Shown here one piece after another: positions 9,985 through 18,112 of a stretch of DNA of 64,000 bases (position 1 is the first letter of the stretch; every line of letters begins with the position of its first letter). Position numbers and translations under genes: made by a program. The stretch covers positions 3,781,564 to 3,845,563 of the forward strand of contig NZ_CP093302.1 in the NCBI RefSeq assembly GCF_024362765.1, in the 5' to 3' direction. The DNA is from Alkalihalobacillus sp. LMS6 (GTDB lineage: Bacteria; Bacillota; Bacilli; Bacillales; Bacillaceae_D). The notes under the pieces were generated by a model. The model saw only the letters and a list, made by a program, of their open reading frames with translations. It did no database searches and had not been told where the DNA came from.

Positions 9985-10142
9985 ACGTAATCGCTTACTT
10001 GCACGAAAAATGTTCGGAGCTAGCCGAAATGAAGAACAGATTTAGACCAGCACCTGTGCTCAAATGATTACAAAGGCTCATTTATGAAGGTTTTGTAAAT
10101 GATGTTAAATCTTTATGTCATTTGTAAATGAGCGCTTTTTTT
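9985..10142 (+). promoter_or_regulatory. Structured leader ending in a terminator, upstream of the wall polysaccharide locus
   Basis: The 349-bp gap before the flippase gene holds several dyads on the plus strand, for example AGCAC/GTGCT near 10049-10060. It closes with GCTCATTTA (10076-10084) pairing with TAAATGAGC (10125-10133), followed by a T run to 10142. TTTGTAAATGA occurs twice as a direct repeat (10092 and 10121). A weak promoter (TTTTCA, 17 bp, TACAAT) follows immediately. This could be an attenuator or the end of a small RNA. No known riboswitch motif was recognised. Confidence 0.45.
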
Positions 10143-10205
10143 CAAATTCTTCTTACTCTGCTACAATCTTATCTTGAAACGCACGAAACGAGAGGACTGT
10201 AGAGC

Positions 10206-11642
10206 TTGCTTACTAAACATGCATTTGCTTATTTATTATCGCACGGTATTCCAGCAATAGTTGGATTTCTAGGGATCGCCATTTATTCACGCCTGCTTTC
10301 TCCAGAGGAATACGGACAGTTCGCACTTATATTTGCAAGTGCAGCCATCGTAAATGCGGTTGTGTTTGAATGGTTAAAAGTAAGTGTTTTGCGTATCCAG
10401 AAACAGCGTGACGTTGGTGAAACCACGTACTATATGACGATAAAAGTTGCATTCATTACGCTTATCGTTGGTAGTTTCCTTATAGGAGTCGCAGTATTGC
10501 TATTCTTAAATTCCCTGTCGCCATCGTTCCTTTTGCTCGTTTTACTTTTATCATCGTGCCAGTCTTGGTATCAGCTTAACCTCTCATTATTACGAGCAGA
10601 GTTAAATCCTCTGGGCTATGGAAAAATGGCTTTTATTCGTGCTATTACAGGGCTATTGTTTGCAACGCTCCTTATTACACTCGATTACGGCGCTTTCGGC
10701 TTAGTTGTGGGACTTGTTATTGGTTTGCTTCTATCAGTCGCACCAATGGTTTTTACACGATGGGGAGTTCGCGTGAAACCTAAAAAAGTTAACGGCACCC
10801 TGTTAAAACAATTCGCTAGCTATGGACTGCCTTTAACGATTACGCTGCTTCTCGGCATCATTATTCAACACTCCGATCGCCTTATTATTCATGCAATGAT
10901 TGGCGTAGAAGCTACGGGACAGTATGCCATTGCCTATGACTTGACGGAACAATCGATTTTCACTCTTATGCTCATTATTAACCTAGCTGCTTTTCCGATA
11001 GCCGTTCGAGCTTTAGAAAAACGTGGGGAACAAGCCGCTAAGGCTCAAGTAAGAAAAAACACTCGTTTGCTTTTAGGCGTCGGTATACCTGCAACCATCG
11101 GCTTTATCTTATTAAAAGATGTCATAGCAACAGTCTTTTTAGGAACTGCATTTCAGGAAACAGCCATTTTACTGATCCCCTATATTGCAATCGGCGCTTT
11201 GCTGAAAGGAATGAAACTTTATGCAATTGATATCGTTTTTCATCTCACAAAGCAGACAAAAATTCAAATCATTCCTGTTGTGGTAGCTGCCACAGTCAAT
11301 GTCGCATTAACCATCATACTTATTCCACTTTACGGGCTTGAAGGTGCTGCAATGGCAACGGTTGCCGCCTATGCTTTCGCCATCATTTCTAGCTGGTTGC
11401 TTCTTGCTGCACAACGAACGACACTTCCTTTCCCAGTTAAAGACTTTGTAAAGATTTTGTTTGCAAGTGCGATTATGGGCTTGTCGACACTTCCCTTTGC
11501 TGGTGATGAACGATTAGGCATCTCTCTTTTACAAGTCATTGTCGCTGGACTGACTTACTGCTTCGTTTGTGGATGCCTCTATTTTAAAGATTTAACGAAC
11601 ATGGTTTTAAAACGGAAAGTAAATAAAAACCAGCATACATAA
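10206..11642 (+). CDS. Polysaccharide flippase (Wzx/TuaB-like, MOP superfamily)
   Basis: A 478-residue polytopic membrane protein with about 12-14 hydrophobic spans and the N-terminal SRLLSPEEYGQFAL signature of polysaccharide exporters. It probably flips undecaprenyl-linked repeat units across the membrane. It opens the plus-strand wall polymer locus and corresponds in position to TuaB of the B. subtilis teichuronic acid operon. The start is TTG at 10206, with GAGAGGA upstream; no better ATG exists before the conserved N-terminal span. The next gene begins 15 bp after the stop. Confidence 0.85.
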   Translation: MLTKHAFAYLLSHGIPAIVGFLGIAIYSRLLSPEEYGQFALIFASAAIVNAVVFEWLKVSVLRIQKQRDVGETTYYMTIKVAFITLIVGSFLIGVAVLLFLNSLSPSFLLLVLLLSSCQSWYQLNLSLLRAELNPLGYGKMAFIRAITGLLFATLLITLDYGAFGLVVGLVIGLLLSVAPMVFTRWGVRVKPKKVNGTLLKQFASYGLPLTITLLLGIIIQHSDRLIIHAMIGVEATGQYAIAYDLTEQSIFTLMLIINLAAFPIAVRALEKRGEQAAKAQVRKNTRLLLGVGIPATIGFILLKDVIATVFLGTAFQETAILLIPYIAIGALLKGMKLYAIDIVFHLTKQTKIQIIPVVVAATVNVALTIILIPLYGLEGAAMATVAAYAFAIISSWLLLAAQRTTLPFPVKDFVKILFASAIMGLSTLPFAGDERLGISLLQVIVAGLTYCFVCGCLYFKDLTNMVLKRKVNKNQHT

Positions 11643-11657
11643 AAGGAGCGAACGAGC

Positions 11658-12455
11658 ATGTTATCAATCATTATTCCTACATTAGGTCAGCGAGAGCAAG
11701 CTTTTACCCGTCTTCTCGATAGCCTTCAAGCACAAACAAAGACTGAAATGGAACTAGTCGTCGTCTCCCAAGCGAATCACGATAAGGTCAGTCGTTGGTT
11801 AGCCAACACCCCCCTTGCTCATATACACATTCAAATGAAAGAGCGTGGCCTGTCAAAAGCGCGTAACCTTGGGCTTTCACACATTACTGGCGACATTGTC
11901 ACGTTTTCCGATGATGATTGCTGGTATCCAGCGCATGCTGTTGCCACAGTTTATGAACGTATGGATAACGGCGTAGATGCATGTTGTTTACAAATTTATG
12001 ACCCTGTTCATCACGAGCCGTATAAACACTATCATTCTAAATCAGTAGCATCTGTAAAAGGCCGGTTGATTTTTCGAACGTCGTCAATTGAATTATTTTT
12101 TCGAAAAGAATCTATTCAAACGCTCCGATTTCATGAATCATTTGGATTAGGTAGTCGCTATCCAAGCGGTGAAGAGAATCTTTTTCTGAAGGAGTTTATT
12201 AAAAGTGGGAAACGCCTTACCTACTACCCAGAAGTGATCGTCTATCACGAGAAGCCTACACCTCAATCCCGACTGTCGGAAAGCCAGCTTATAAGCAAGG
12301 GGCCACTTTTTAAAGCGATGTATAATGCGCCTGTTGGCTTTCTTTTTCTAACAGCTTTATTTGTTAAGAAAGCAAGATTTATCGATGGGTTTGCAGCAAA
12401 TTATGCAAAAGCAGTGAAAGAGCTAATTGTTTTTGCGAATCGAGAGGTGAAATAG
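11658..12455 (+). CDS. Glycosyltransferase family 2
   Basis: A 265-residue GT-A fold sugar transferase, probably cytoplasmic face of the membrane, adding a sugar to a lipid-linked wall polymer unit. N-terminal SIIIPTLGQREQAFTRLLDSL, the nucleotide-sugar region RGLSKARNLGLSHITGDIV and the metal-binding acidic motif FSDDDCWYP (about 90-98) are clear. A late acidic motif GEENLFLKEF follows. It is unlike TuaG in the second half, so a distinct linkage is likely. Preceded by AAAGGAGCG; its stop codon abuts the next start. Confidence 0.87.
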   Translation: MLSIIIPTLGQREQAFTRLLDSLQAQTKTEMELVVVSQANHDKVSRWLANTPLAHIHIQMKERGLSKARNLGLSHITGDIVTFSDDDCWYPAHAVATVYERMDNGVDACCLQIYDPVHHEPYKHYHSKSVASVKGRLIFRTSSIELFFRKESIQTLRFHESFGLGSRYPSGEENLFLKEFIKSGKRLTYYPEVIVYHEKPTPQSRLSESQLISKGPLFKAMYNAPVGFLFLTALFVKKARFIDGFAANYAKAVKELIVFANREVK

Positions 12456-13568
12456 ATGAGGAGACTTGCCTTTATTCTTTACTCTTTTGATGCAGGTGGC
12501 GTTGAGCGTATGACGCTTCATCTAGCAGAGTATTTTATCAAGCACGGGTATCGTGTTGACCTTATTGTGATGAATCCAAAAGGCGAATACGCCGCCCATA
12601 TTCCAGCTGGTGTCCGTGTAATCTCATTGTCAAAAAAGCAAGCAAAAGCCGCTGTTCCAGCAATGATTTCTTATTTTCGAAAGCAAAAGCCTGACATTAT
12701 TTTTTCAGCGAAAGATTATTTAAACGTGCTCGTGATCTTTGCAAAAAAAGTCAGCAGATCAAACGCAACGTTACTTGTCTCAAGCCGCGTTCACTTAAGT
12801 GAACAAGCCAGACAAAACCCTTCTTCCGAACAGATGAAAAAATGGGTGAAGCGAACTTATCGCTACGCCGATCACGTCATTGGTGTTTCAAAAGGGGTCG
12901 CTGATGATATTCAAATGATCGCTGACTTACCGATTGTGCACACAATCTACAATCCTGTTGTAACAACTGAATTAACAATGAAAATGAATCAGCGTGTGGA
13001 CCATCCCTTTTTTTCTGCTGACGAGAAGAACGTGTTTCTTGCTGTCGGTAGACTTCATGAGCAAAAAGATTACCAAACCTTGATTGATGCGTTTGCTATC
13101 GTTCATGAACACTTACCCGATACGTGCTTACTTTTTGTTGGTGATGGTGATGAAAAAGAAGCTTTACAAAAGAAAGTAGCAAATCAGGGGCTAAACGATT
13201 GCGTTAGCTTTGTTGGGTATCAAAGCAATCCTTATTCGTATATGAAACAAGCCGATGTCTTTGTGCTTTCTTCTTTATACGAAGGGTTTGGCAACGTCAT
13301 TGTAGAAGCGATGGCTGCCGGAACACAAGTTGTCTCAACGAACTGCCCAAGCGGCCCTAAAGAAATCCTTGCGAACGGCACTTATGGACACCTCGTTCCT
13401 GTTGGCGACGCACATGAACTCGCTATGGCAATGGAATGTGCCCTACTTCAGCCTATTTCTCCAGCAAAGTTAATAGAGCGCGCACAGCAATTTACGGTAG
13501 AGGCTTGTGCCGAACAGTACGCCCAACTTTGGTTTGACCATGAAAAAGAGTCTTCATCACTACGATGA
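12456..13568 (+). CDS. Glycosyltransferase family 4 (TuaC-like)
   Basis: A 370-residue GT-B fold transferase. The N-terminal acceptor half starts LAFILYSFDAGGVERMTLHLAEYF. The donor half carries FLAVGRLHEQKDYQTLIDAF and the retaining-GT4 signature SSLYEGFGNVIVEAMAAGTQVV with the conserved E-x7-E arrangement. It starts directly after the stop of the previous gene (TAG-ATG), with GAGAGGTGA in the overlap serving as ribosome site. Position and type match TuaC, but the sugar specificity cannot be assigned. Confidence 0.87.
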   Translation: MRRLAFILYSFDAGGVERMTLHLAEYFIKHGYRVDLIVMNPKGEYAAHIPAGVRVISLSKKQAKAAVPAMISYFRKQKPDIIFSAKDYLNVLVIFAKKVSRSNATLLVSSRVHLSEQARQNPSSEQMKKWVKRTYRYADHVIGVSKGVADDIQMIADLPIVHTIYNPVVTTELTMKMNQRVDHPFFSADEKNVFLAVGRLHEQKDYQTLIDAFAIVHEHLPDTCLLFVGDGDEKEALQKKVANQGLNDCVSFVGYQSNPYSYMKQADVFVLSSLYEGFGNVIVEAMAAGTQVVSTNCPSGPKEILANGTYGHLVPVGDAHELAMAMECALLQPISPAKLIERAQQFTVEACAEQYAQLWFDHEKESSSLR

Positions 13569-13580
13569 AGACTTCTTTTT
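13549..13580 (+). terminator. Terminator at the end of the GT4 gene
   Basis: AGTCTTCATC and GATGAAGACT form a perfect 10-bp stem with a 5-nt loop, followed by TCTTTTT. The stem includes the TGA stop codon. It divides the first three polysaccharide genes from the second half of the locus. Confidence 0.88.
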
Positions 13581-13923
13581 ATGGAAACGTCAATGAATCT
13601 AATTTATGAAGGTTCTCTTCTTCTACCCAATCCGCTACGTATAATAGCTCATCTTCCACTGTATAGCGGTAGATTCGGTTATCAACTAGAAGGTAGCGCG
13701 TTTGGTCATGGGTGTCTAACCTCGTTTTAAATTCTTCATAAACCTGGCGATCTAGCTTTTGCTCCTCGCTGGCAAACGTTAAAAACTGCTCTTCCGATAA
13801 ATGCTCAATATTATTACGTAAATAGCTATCTCCTTCTAAAGCTGATCGTACATCTAGCGTTTGATTGCCACACCCGATTAAAAAGATAAGCGAGAGAAGA
13901 ACGATAATTTTTTTCACTTCCAT
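13579..13923 (-). CDS. Small lipoprotein of unknown function
   Basis: A 114-residue protein with a signal peptide and lipobox (LIFLIGC, lipidated Cys about residue 18), so anchored on the outer face of the membrane. The mature part is acidic and polar with no family I recognise; it ends with alternating strands such as TRYLLVDNRIYRYTVEDELLYVADW. It is antisense to the surrounding polysaccharide genes and separates them, with its stop within the terminator of the GT4 gene. Confidence 0.7.
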   Translation of the reverse strand: MEVKKIIVLLSLIFLIGCGNQTLDVRSALEGDSYLRNNIEHLSEEQFLTFASEEQKLDRQVYEEFKTRLDTHDQTRYLLVDNRIYRYTVEDELLYVADWVEEENLHKLDSLTFP

Positions 13924-14181
13924 TCACCCTCCATATAAATTCTCTCCTCACTATATCTTGATTTTCACAGAGATGATAGACCTCCCCTATTTGATTGTAA
14001 ACGCAGAAATGACGCGTTTTAAAAGGATGATCCTATTAAATCAACCTCTATGTCCATTTTCATTAAAATCGTAAAGGTCACTCCCCTACAATCTTAATCT
14101 TATCTTTAATAAGCCTTTATAAACGCCGTTATTTATCGTGTTACGATGACGGCAGTTCAATGTGAAAGGATTAATCGATCT

Positions 14182-15567
14182 ATGCAGTCACTCATCTATC
14201 CAGTAACTCGTAGACGTACCATTCCTGTCTACGTAGCAATGTCTTTTTACGCAAGTTGCGCACCCATTGCCGTCATTGGAACGTTCCAGCATCTATTGCC
14301 AATCCCTACTTCTGTTTTGCTAACGTTCTTAACTTGTCTACTGTTTATCCTAGTTTTGATGACAGAACGAGAAGTATTGTCGCTCAAAGAAATGAATCGA
14401 ATTGGTTTGCTAATGGTCGGAGCCGTTACTTTACCAGCTCTCCTTTCGCTTCTTGGGGTTGTCTTTGCTCTCAGTTCGATTCAATCCGCTGAGTACCTTG
14501 CTTATATGGAGCAGTCTTTACTGAATCGGCTGATTAACTTAACGATGTATTCACTTTTAAGCATCTGTCTTTTAACGTTTCTTTATAAAAATGCCCATCA
14601 AACGACAACATCACTTATGTATGGCTATACGATCGGCACGATTATTCTCACAGCCGGGGGCATCTGGCAGTTTTTACACTTTACGATTGGCTACCCGATG
14701 CCAGGGTTTGAAACCCGTGCATACGTACATAGCGTGAATAATGATGTGTTAGTTAACTTTCGATTAACGTCATTCACAGACGAACCTAGTTTTCTCGTGC
14801 CTTTTCTAATAGACGGATTAATTATTGGAGGCTTGCTCCTTACTAGAAAAACGTATATCGCCTTTGCCTCTTTTGCAGTGCTTGTATTGGTTTTATCGTT
14901 TTCTGTGAGTGGCTATATCAACTTAGCGATTGTCGGTTTTACAACCTTTTTTTTACTCTTATTGAGGAACAATGTGCCTAAAAAATTCTTTCTATATGGC
15001 GCACTAAGTGCAATCGGGATCGCCCTTGCAGCATTTACAGTTTTTCCGCAACTGTTCACGGCACTCTTTATGCCAATTCTCGGTAGGCTTGATGGACTCT
15101 TTGATGTCATGCATCATAGCCGACTTTATATGTTAGTTTTTCCTTTCATTTGGCTGTTCGATTATTCGCCTTTTAATACTTTACTTGGATTTGGTCCTGG
15201 TAGTTATGACTTTTTAGCTCGGACAAAATTTCTCAGTCATCAAGGCGCTGTAAGTGGCACTTCGAACAATGTGTTTGTTGACTTGCTATTTGAACATGGC
15301 TTAGTAGGAGGGCTTATATTTACACTAGCGTTTTTAGTTGTTGCGACGTACTTGTGGAAAGCACGTAACAATCATCTGTATTACAGCGTCGCGTTCGTGC
15401 TCTGGATTCATTTAGGTGTTACAAGCCTTTATCGTGCTGACTTTGCTTCTCCTCGATTTTGGCTAATTATCGTCATCGTCGCCGGCCTCACTGAATTAGC
15501 ACGTCAAAAAATCTCGATCGCAAGCCAAAAATCTACATTATTGAAAGCGAAGGTGACTACGTCATGA
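14182..15567 (+). CDS. O-antigen ligase/polymerase-like membrane protein (TuaE-like)
   Basis: A roughly 461-residue protein with about 11-12 membrane spans and a large extracytoplasmic loop around GFGPGSYDFLARTKFLSH followed by NNVFVDLLFEHGLVGG, which is typical of Wzy polymerases and WaaL-type ligases. In a teichuronic-acid-like pathway it would polymerise lipid-linked repeats outside the membrane. Two starts are possible: ATG 14146 without a ribosome site, and ATG 14182 with GAAAGGA 11 nt upstream, which I prefer. TACAAT at about 14087 may be the -10 of a promoter for this second half of the locus. It overlaps tuaD by 4 bp (ATGA). Confidence 0.8.
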   Translation: MQSLIYPVTRRRTIPVYVAMSFYASCAPIAVIGTFQHLLPIPTSVLLTFLTCLLFILVLMTEREVLSLKEMNRIGLLMVGAVTLPALLSLLGVVFALSSIQSAEYLAYMEQSLLNRLINLTMYSLLSICLLTFLYKNAHQTTTSLMYGYTIGTIILTAGGIWQFLHFTIGYPMPGFETRAYVHSVNNDVLVNFRLTSFTDEPSFLVPFLIDGLIIGGLLLTRKTYIAFASFAVLVLVLSFSVSGYINLAIVGFTTFFLLLLRNNVPKKFFLYGALSAIGIALAAFTVFPQLFTALFMPILGRLDGLFDVMHHSRLYMLVFPFIWLFDYSPFNTLLGFGPGSYDFLARTKFLSHQGAVSGTSNNVFVDLLFEHGLVGGLIFTLAFLVVATYLWKARNNHLYYSVAFVLWIHLGVTSLYRADFASPRFWLIIVIVAGLTELARQKISIASQKSTLLKAKVTTS

Positions 15568-16928
15568 ATGTATGTGTAATCGGAACAGGATATGTAGGAC
15601 TTGTAACAGGGGTTTGCTTTAGTTCACTTGGTCATCACGTCATTTGTGTAGACCAAGATCACCATAAAGTACAAAGCTTACAGGATGGGGTTGTGCCGAT
15701 TTATGAACCTGGCTTGAAAGAGCGTCTAGATCAGAATAGAAACGAGCAACGCCTTTCTTTTACAACTGATATGAAACGTGGGATGGCACAGGCAGAAGTA
15801 ATCATTATCGCTGTTGGGACACCTGCAAACAAAGATGGCTCGGCAGACTTATCATTTATTAAACGTGTTTCGTTAGATATTGGTCATTATTTAACTCCAG
15901 GGGTAACAGTTGTCACAAAAAGTACGGTACCAATCGGAACAAATAGAAAGATTAAACAATGGATTGCATTTAGCTGTGGTCATCAGCAATTTTCGGTTGC
16001 ATCGTGCCCGGAATTTTTAAGAGAGGGCAACGCCATAAAGGACACATTAGAAATGGAAAGAGCTGTGCTCGGCGTTGAAGATGCTGTTGCCGAAACCGTA
16101 TTACGACAGCTGCATGAACCGATTCACACAATCATTGTTGTGACAAGTATTGAAACAGCAGAAGCCGCGAAGTATGCAGCAAATGCGTTTCTAGCAACCA
16201 AAATTAGCTTCATCAATGAAGTAGCAAACGTATGTGAAAATGTCGGGGCTGATATTGAGGCACTTGCTACTATTATGGGTCTTGATCACCGTATTGGTCC
16301 TTCCTATTTACAAGCAGGAGTGGGTTACGGAGGATCTTGCTTTCCAAAAGACACTCAAGCTTTCATTCGCGTTGCCCAACAAGCAGGCTACGACTTACAA
16401 ATTGTACCTGCAGTTGAAAAAGTCAATCAAGAGCAGCGCCAACGTCTCTTCAATAAATTAAAAAACGTTTATTCTCCTTCTCTTGCAGGAAAGCGAGTGG
16501 CCATTCTAGGCCTAGCATTTAAGCCGGATACGGATGACATGAGAGCAGCGCCGTCTATCGATCTTGTAGAAGCTCTCCATCTTGCTGGCGCTACAACCGT
16601 CGGGTATGACCCAGTTGCTCAAAAACAAGCTCAACGTCTCCTTCCCAATCTAGTGCTAACATCTTCCTGGCAAGAAGCAGTCAAATCTGCAGACGCTGTC
16701 TTTCTTTTAACTGATTGGCCAGAGTTTAAAGCCATTGATTTAAATGAACTTAAGTCGCTTATGCATGAACCTATCGTGATAGATGGCCGTAATCTTTTCG
16801 CACCAGAAGAGATGTTGACGTACGGTTTTTATTACGACTCTATTGGTCGCACAAAAGTAGACGGACGATTTTTACCAGCAGCGAATGTGTTTTCAAAAGC
16901 CTTATATACACAAACAGGCACCAAGTAA
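15564..16928 (+). CDS. tuaD: UDP-glucose 6-dehydrogenase
   Basis: NAD-dependent cytoplasmic enzyme, UDP-glucose to UDP-glucuronate. The 454 residues show the Rossmann motif GTGYVGLVTG (7-16), the EFLREG substrate loop, and the catalytic Cys259 in GYGGSCFPKD. The C-terminal UDP-binding domain contains LAFKPDTDDMRAAPS. UDP-glucuronate supply is the hallmark of teichuronic acid synthesis, and the neighbouring flippase, polymerase and TuaG-like transferase support tuaD rather than a capsule ugd. Start overlaps the polymerase stop. Confidence 0.93.
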   Translation: MNVCVIGTGYVGLVTGVCFSSLGHHVICVDQDHHKVQSLQDGVVPIYEPGLKERLDQNRNEQRLSFTTDMKRGMAQAEVIIIAVGTPANKDGSADLSFIKRVSLDIGHYLTPGVTVVTKSTVPIGTNRKIKQWIAFSCGHQQFSVASCPEFLREGNAIKDTLEMERAVLGVEDAVAETVLRQLHEPIHTIIVVTSIETAEAAKYAANAFLATKISFINEVANVCENVGADIEALATIMGLDHRIGPSYLQAGVGYGGSCFPKDTQAFIRVAQQAGYDLQIVPAVEKVNQEQRQRLFNKLKNVYSPSLAGKRVAILGLAFKPDTDDMRAAPSIDLVEALHLAGATTVGYDPVAQKQAQRLLPNLVLTSSWQEAVKSADAVFLLTDWPEFKAIDLNELKSLMHEPIVIDGRNLFAPEEMLTYGFYYDSIGRTKVDGRFLPAANVFSKALYTQTGTK

Positions 16929-16940
16929 GGAGGCCTTTCC

Positions 16941-17324
16941 TTGTTACGGAATATTGCCATTGGCGCAATCACTATCCTATTTTTAACAGGTTTCTTCTTC
17001 ATCGATCGTAATAACGCCAATCCATACAAAGAGACCGACGAAGCCATCGATGACCAAACGATTGGGGAAATTAGACGGCATCACCTTGCAGCAACATTTG
17101 TAGCCAACCATGACGACGCTAGCAAACTGTCTCAACATGTTTCAGTGGATCTAACAGACGAAGAGCTGAACCAGTTCCTTTCCGTTCGAACGACAATTGA
17201 TCCTGCCATTGTGACAGCAAACGAACAAGCTGTCACGTTAAGCTGGTCGAACACGCTCGTCGAATATAAAAAGGTTGAAAACCTATGGAAAATTACAACC
17301 GTTACGGAGGTCGATGAACAATGA
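16941..17324 (+). CDS. Small membrane-anchored protein in the wall polymer operon (unknown; occupies the tuaF position)
   Basis: A 127-residue protein with one N-terminal membrane anchor (LRNIAIGAITILFLTGFFFI) and an extracytoplasmic domain of about 100 residues ending YKKVENLWKITTVTEVDEQ, reminiscent of small beta-rich domains. The start is TTG at 16941, with AAGGAGG 8 nt upstream. In B. subtilis the gene between tuaE/tuaD and tuaG is tuaF, a larger Wzz-like protein; this one is much shorter and lacks a second C-terminal span, so equivalence is not shown. It overlaps the next gene by 4 bp, so it belongs to the operon. Confidence 0.7.
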   Translation: MLRNIAIGAITILFLTGFFFIDRNNANPYKETDEAIDDQTIGEIRRHHLAATFVANHDDASKLSQHVSVDLTDEELNQFLSVRTTIDPAIVTANEQAVTLSWSNTLVEYKKVENLWKITTVTEVDEQ

Positions 17325-18070
17325 CAGCTCCTCTTGTTTCCATTGTTACACCTGTATATAATTGCGAGACGTTTTTGACAGAAACCATTGAGTCCATCCT
17401 TAATCAAACGTACGAAAATTGGGAATTATTACTTATCAATGATGCGTCTAGCGATCAAAGTAAAACCATCGCAGATCTGTTTCAGCAACAAGACCACCGC
17501 ATCCATCTTTATCATTTACCACAAAATCGTGGAGCTGCTGTAGCACGAAACATTGGATTGCATCACGCTAACGGAAAGTACGTTGCATTTTTGGACGGTG
17601 ACGACTTATGGCGACCTGAAAAACTTGCTCGACAAGTCCAGTTCATGGAAGAAAATGATTATGTCTTCACGTTTACAAGCTATCGCATCATTCGCGAAGA
17701 CGGGCGCGAACGATCTAAGGTTGTACCAGCGCCTGAAAAAATTTCCTATGACCAACTCCTTGCCAATACCATTATTGGCTGTTTAACGGTTATGCTCAAT
17801 CAAGAAGCATTAGGCAAGCTCGAAATGCCAACCATTCGAACAAGACAAGACTTCATGCTTTGGCTAAGCATTTTAAGAACAGGAACGATTGCATACGGCA
17901 TGAACGAAGAACTTGCTGCATACCGCAAAGTAGGAAACTCAATATCGAGCAATAAATGGAAAGCTGCTAAACAAAATTGGGAGATTTATCGAAAGCACGA
18001 AGCACTACCCTTTGCAAAAGCATGCCTTGTCTTTTGTAGCTACGCTTGGAATGGGGTCAAAAAACTTTAA
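17321..18070 (+). CDS. tuaG: Glycosyltransferase family 2, TuaG-like
   Basis: A 249-residue GT-A transferase. Motifs in order: PLVSIVTPVYNCETFL at the N-terminus, LLINDASSDQS, NRGAAVARNIGLHHANGKYVA, and the metal-binding FLDGDDLWRPEKL (about 88-100), then TRQDFMLWLSIL with the catalytic-base-region acid. The overall pattern closely follows B. subtilis TuaG. It is expected to act at the cytoplasmic face in building the glucuronate-containing repeat. Start codon overlaps the preceding stop (ATGA). Confidence 0.85.
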   Translation: MTAPLVSIVTPVYNCETFLTETIESILNQTYENWELLLINDASSDQSKTIADLFQQQDHRIHLYHLPQNRGAAVARNIGLHHANGKYVAFLDGDDLWRPEKLARQVQFMEENDYVFTFTSYRIIREDGRERSKVVPAPEKISYDQLLANTIIGCLTVMLNQEALGKLEMPTIRTRQDFMLWLSILRTGTIAYGMNEELAAYRKVGNSISSNKWKAAKQNWEIYRKHEALPFAKACLVFCSYAWNGVKKL

Positions 18071-18112
18071 CCACACATTACAATTTAGACGAAGCACAGT
18101 GAGGAGCACATC

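Noticed and set aside
10092-10131. TTTACA/TTTGTAAATGA repeats before the wall polymer locus as PhoP boxes
   Set aside because: PhoP boxes need four TTAACA-like hexamers at 11-bp spacing; here the repeats are 29 bp apart and do not fit that phase.
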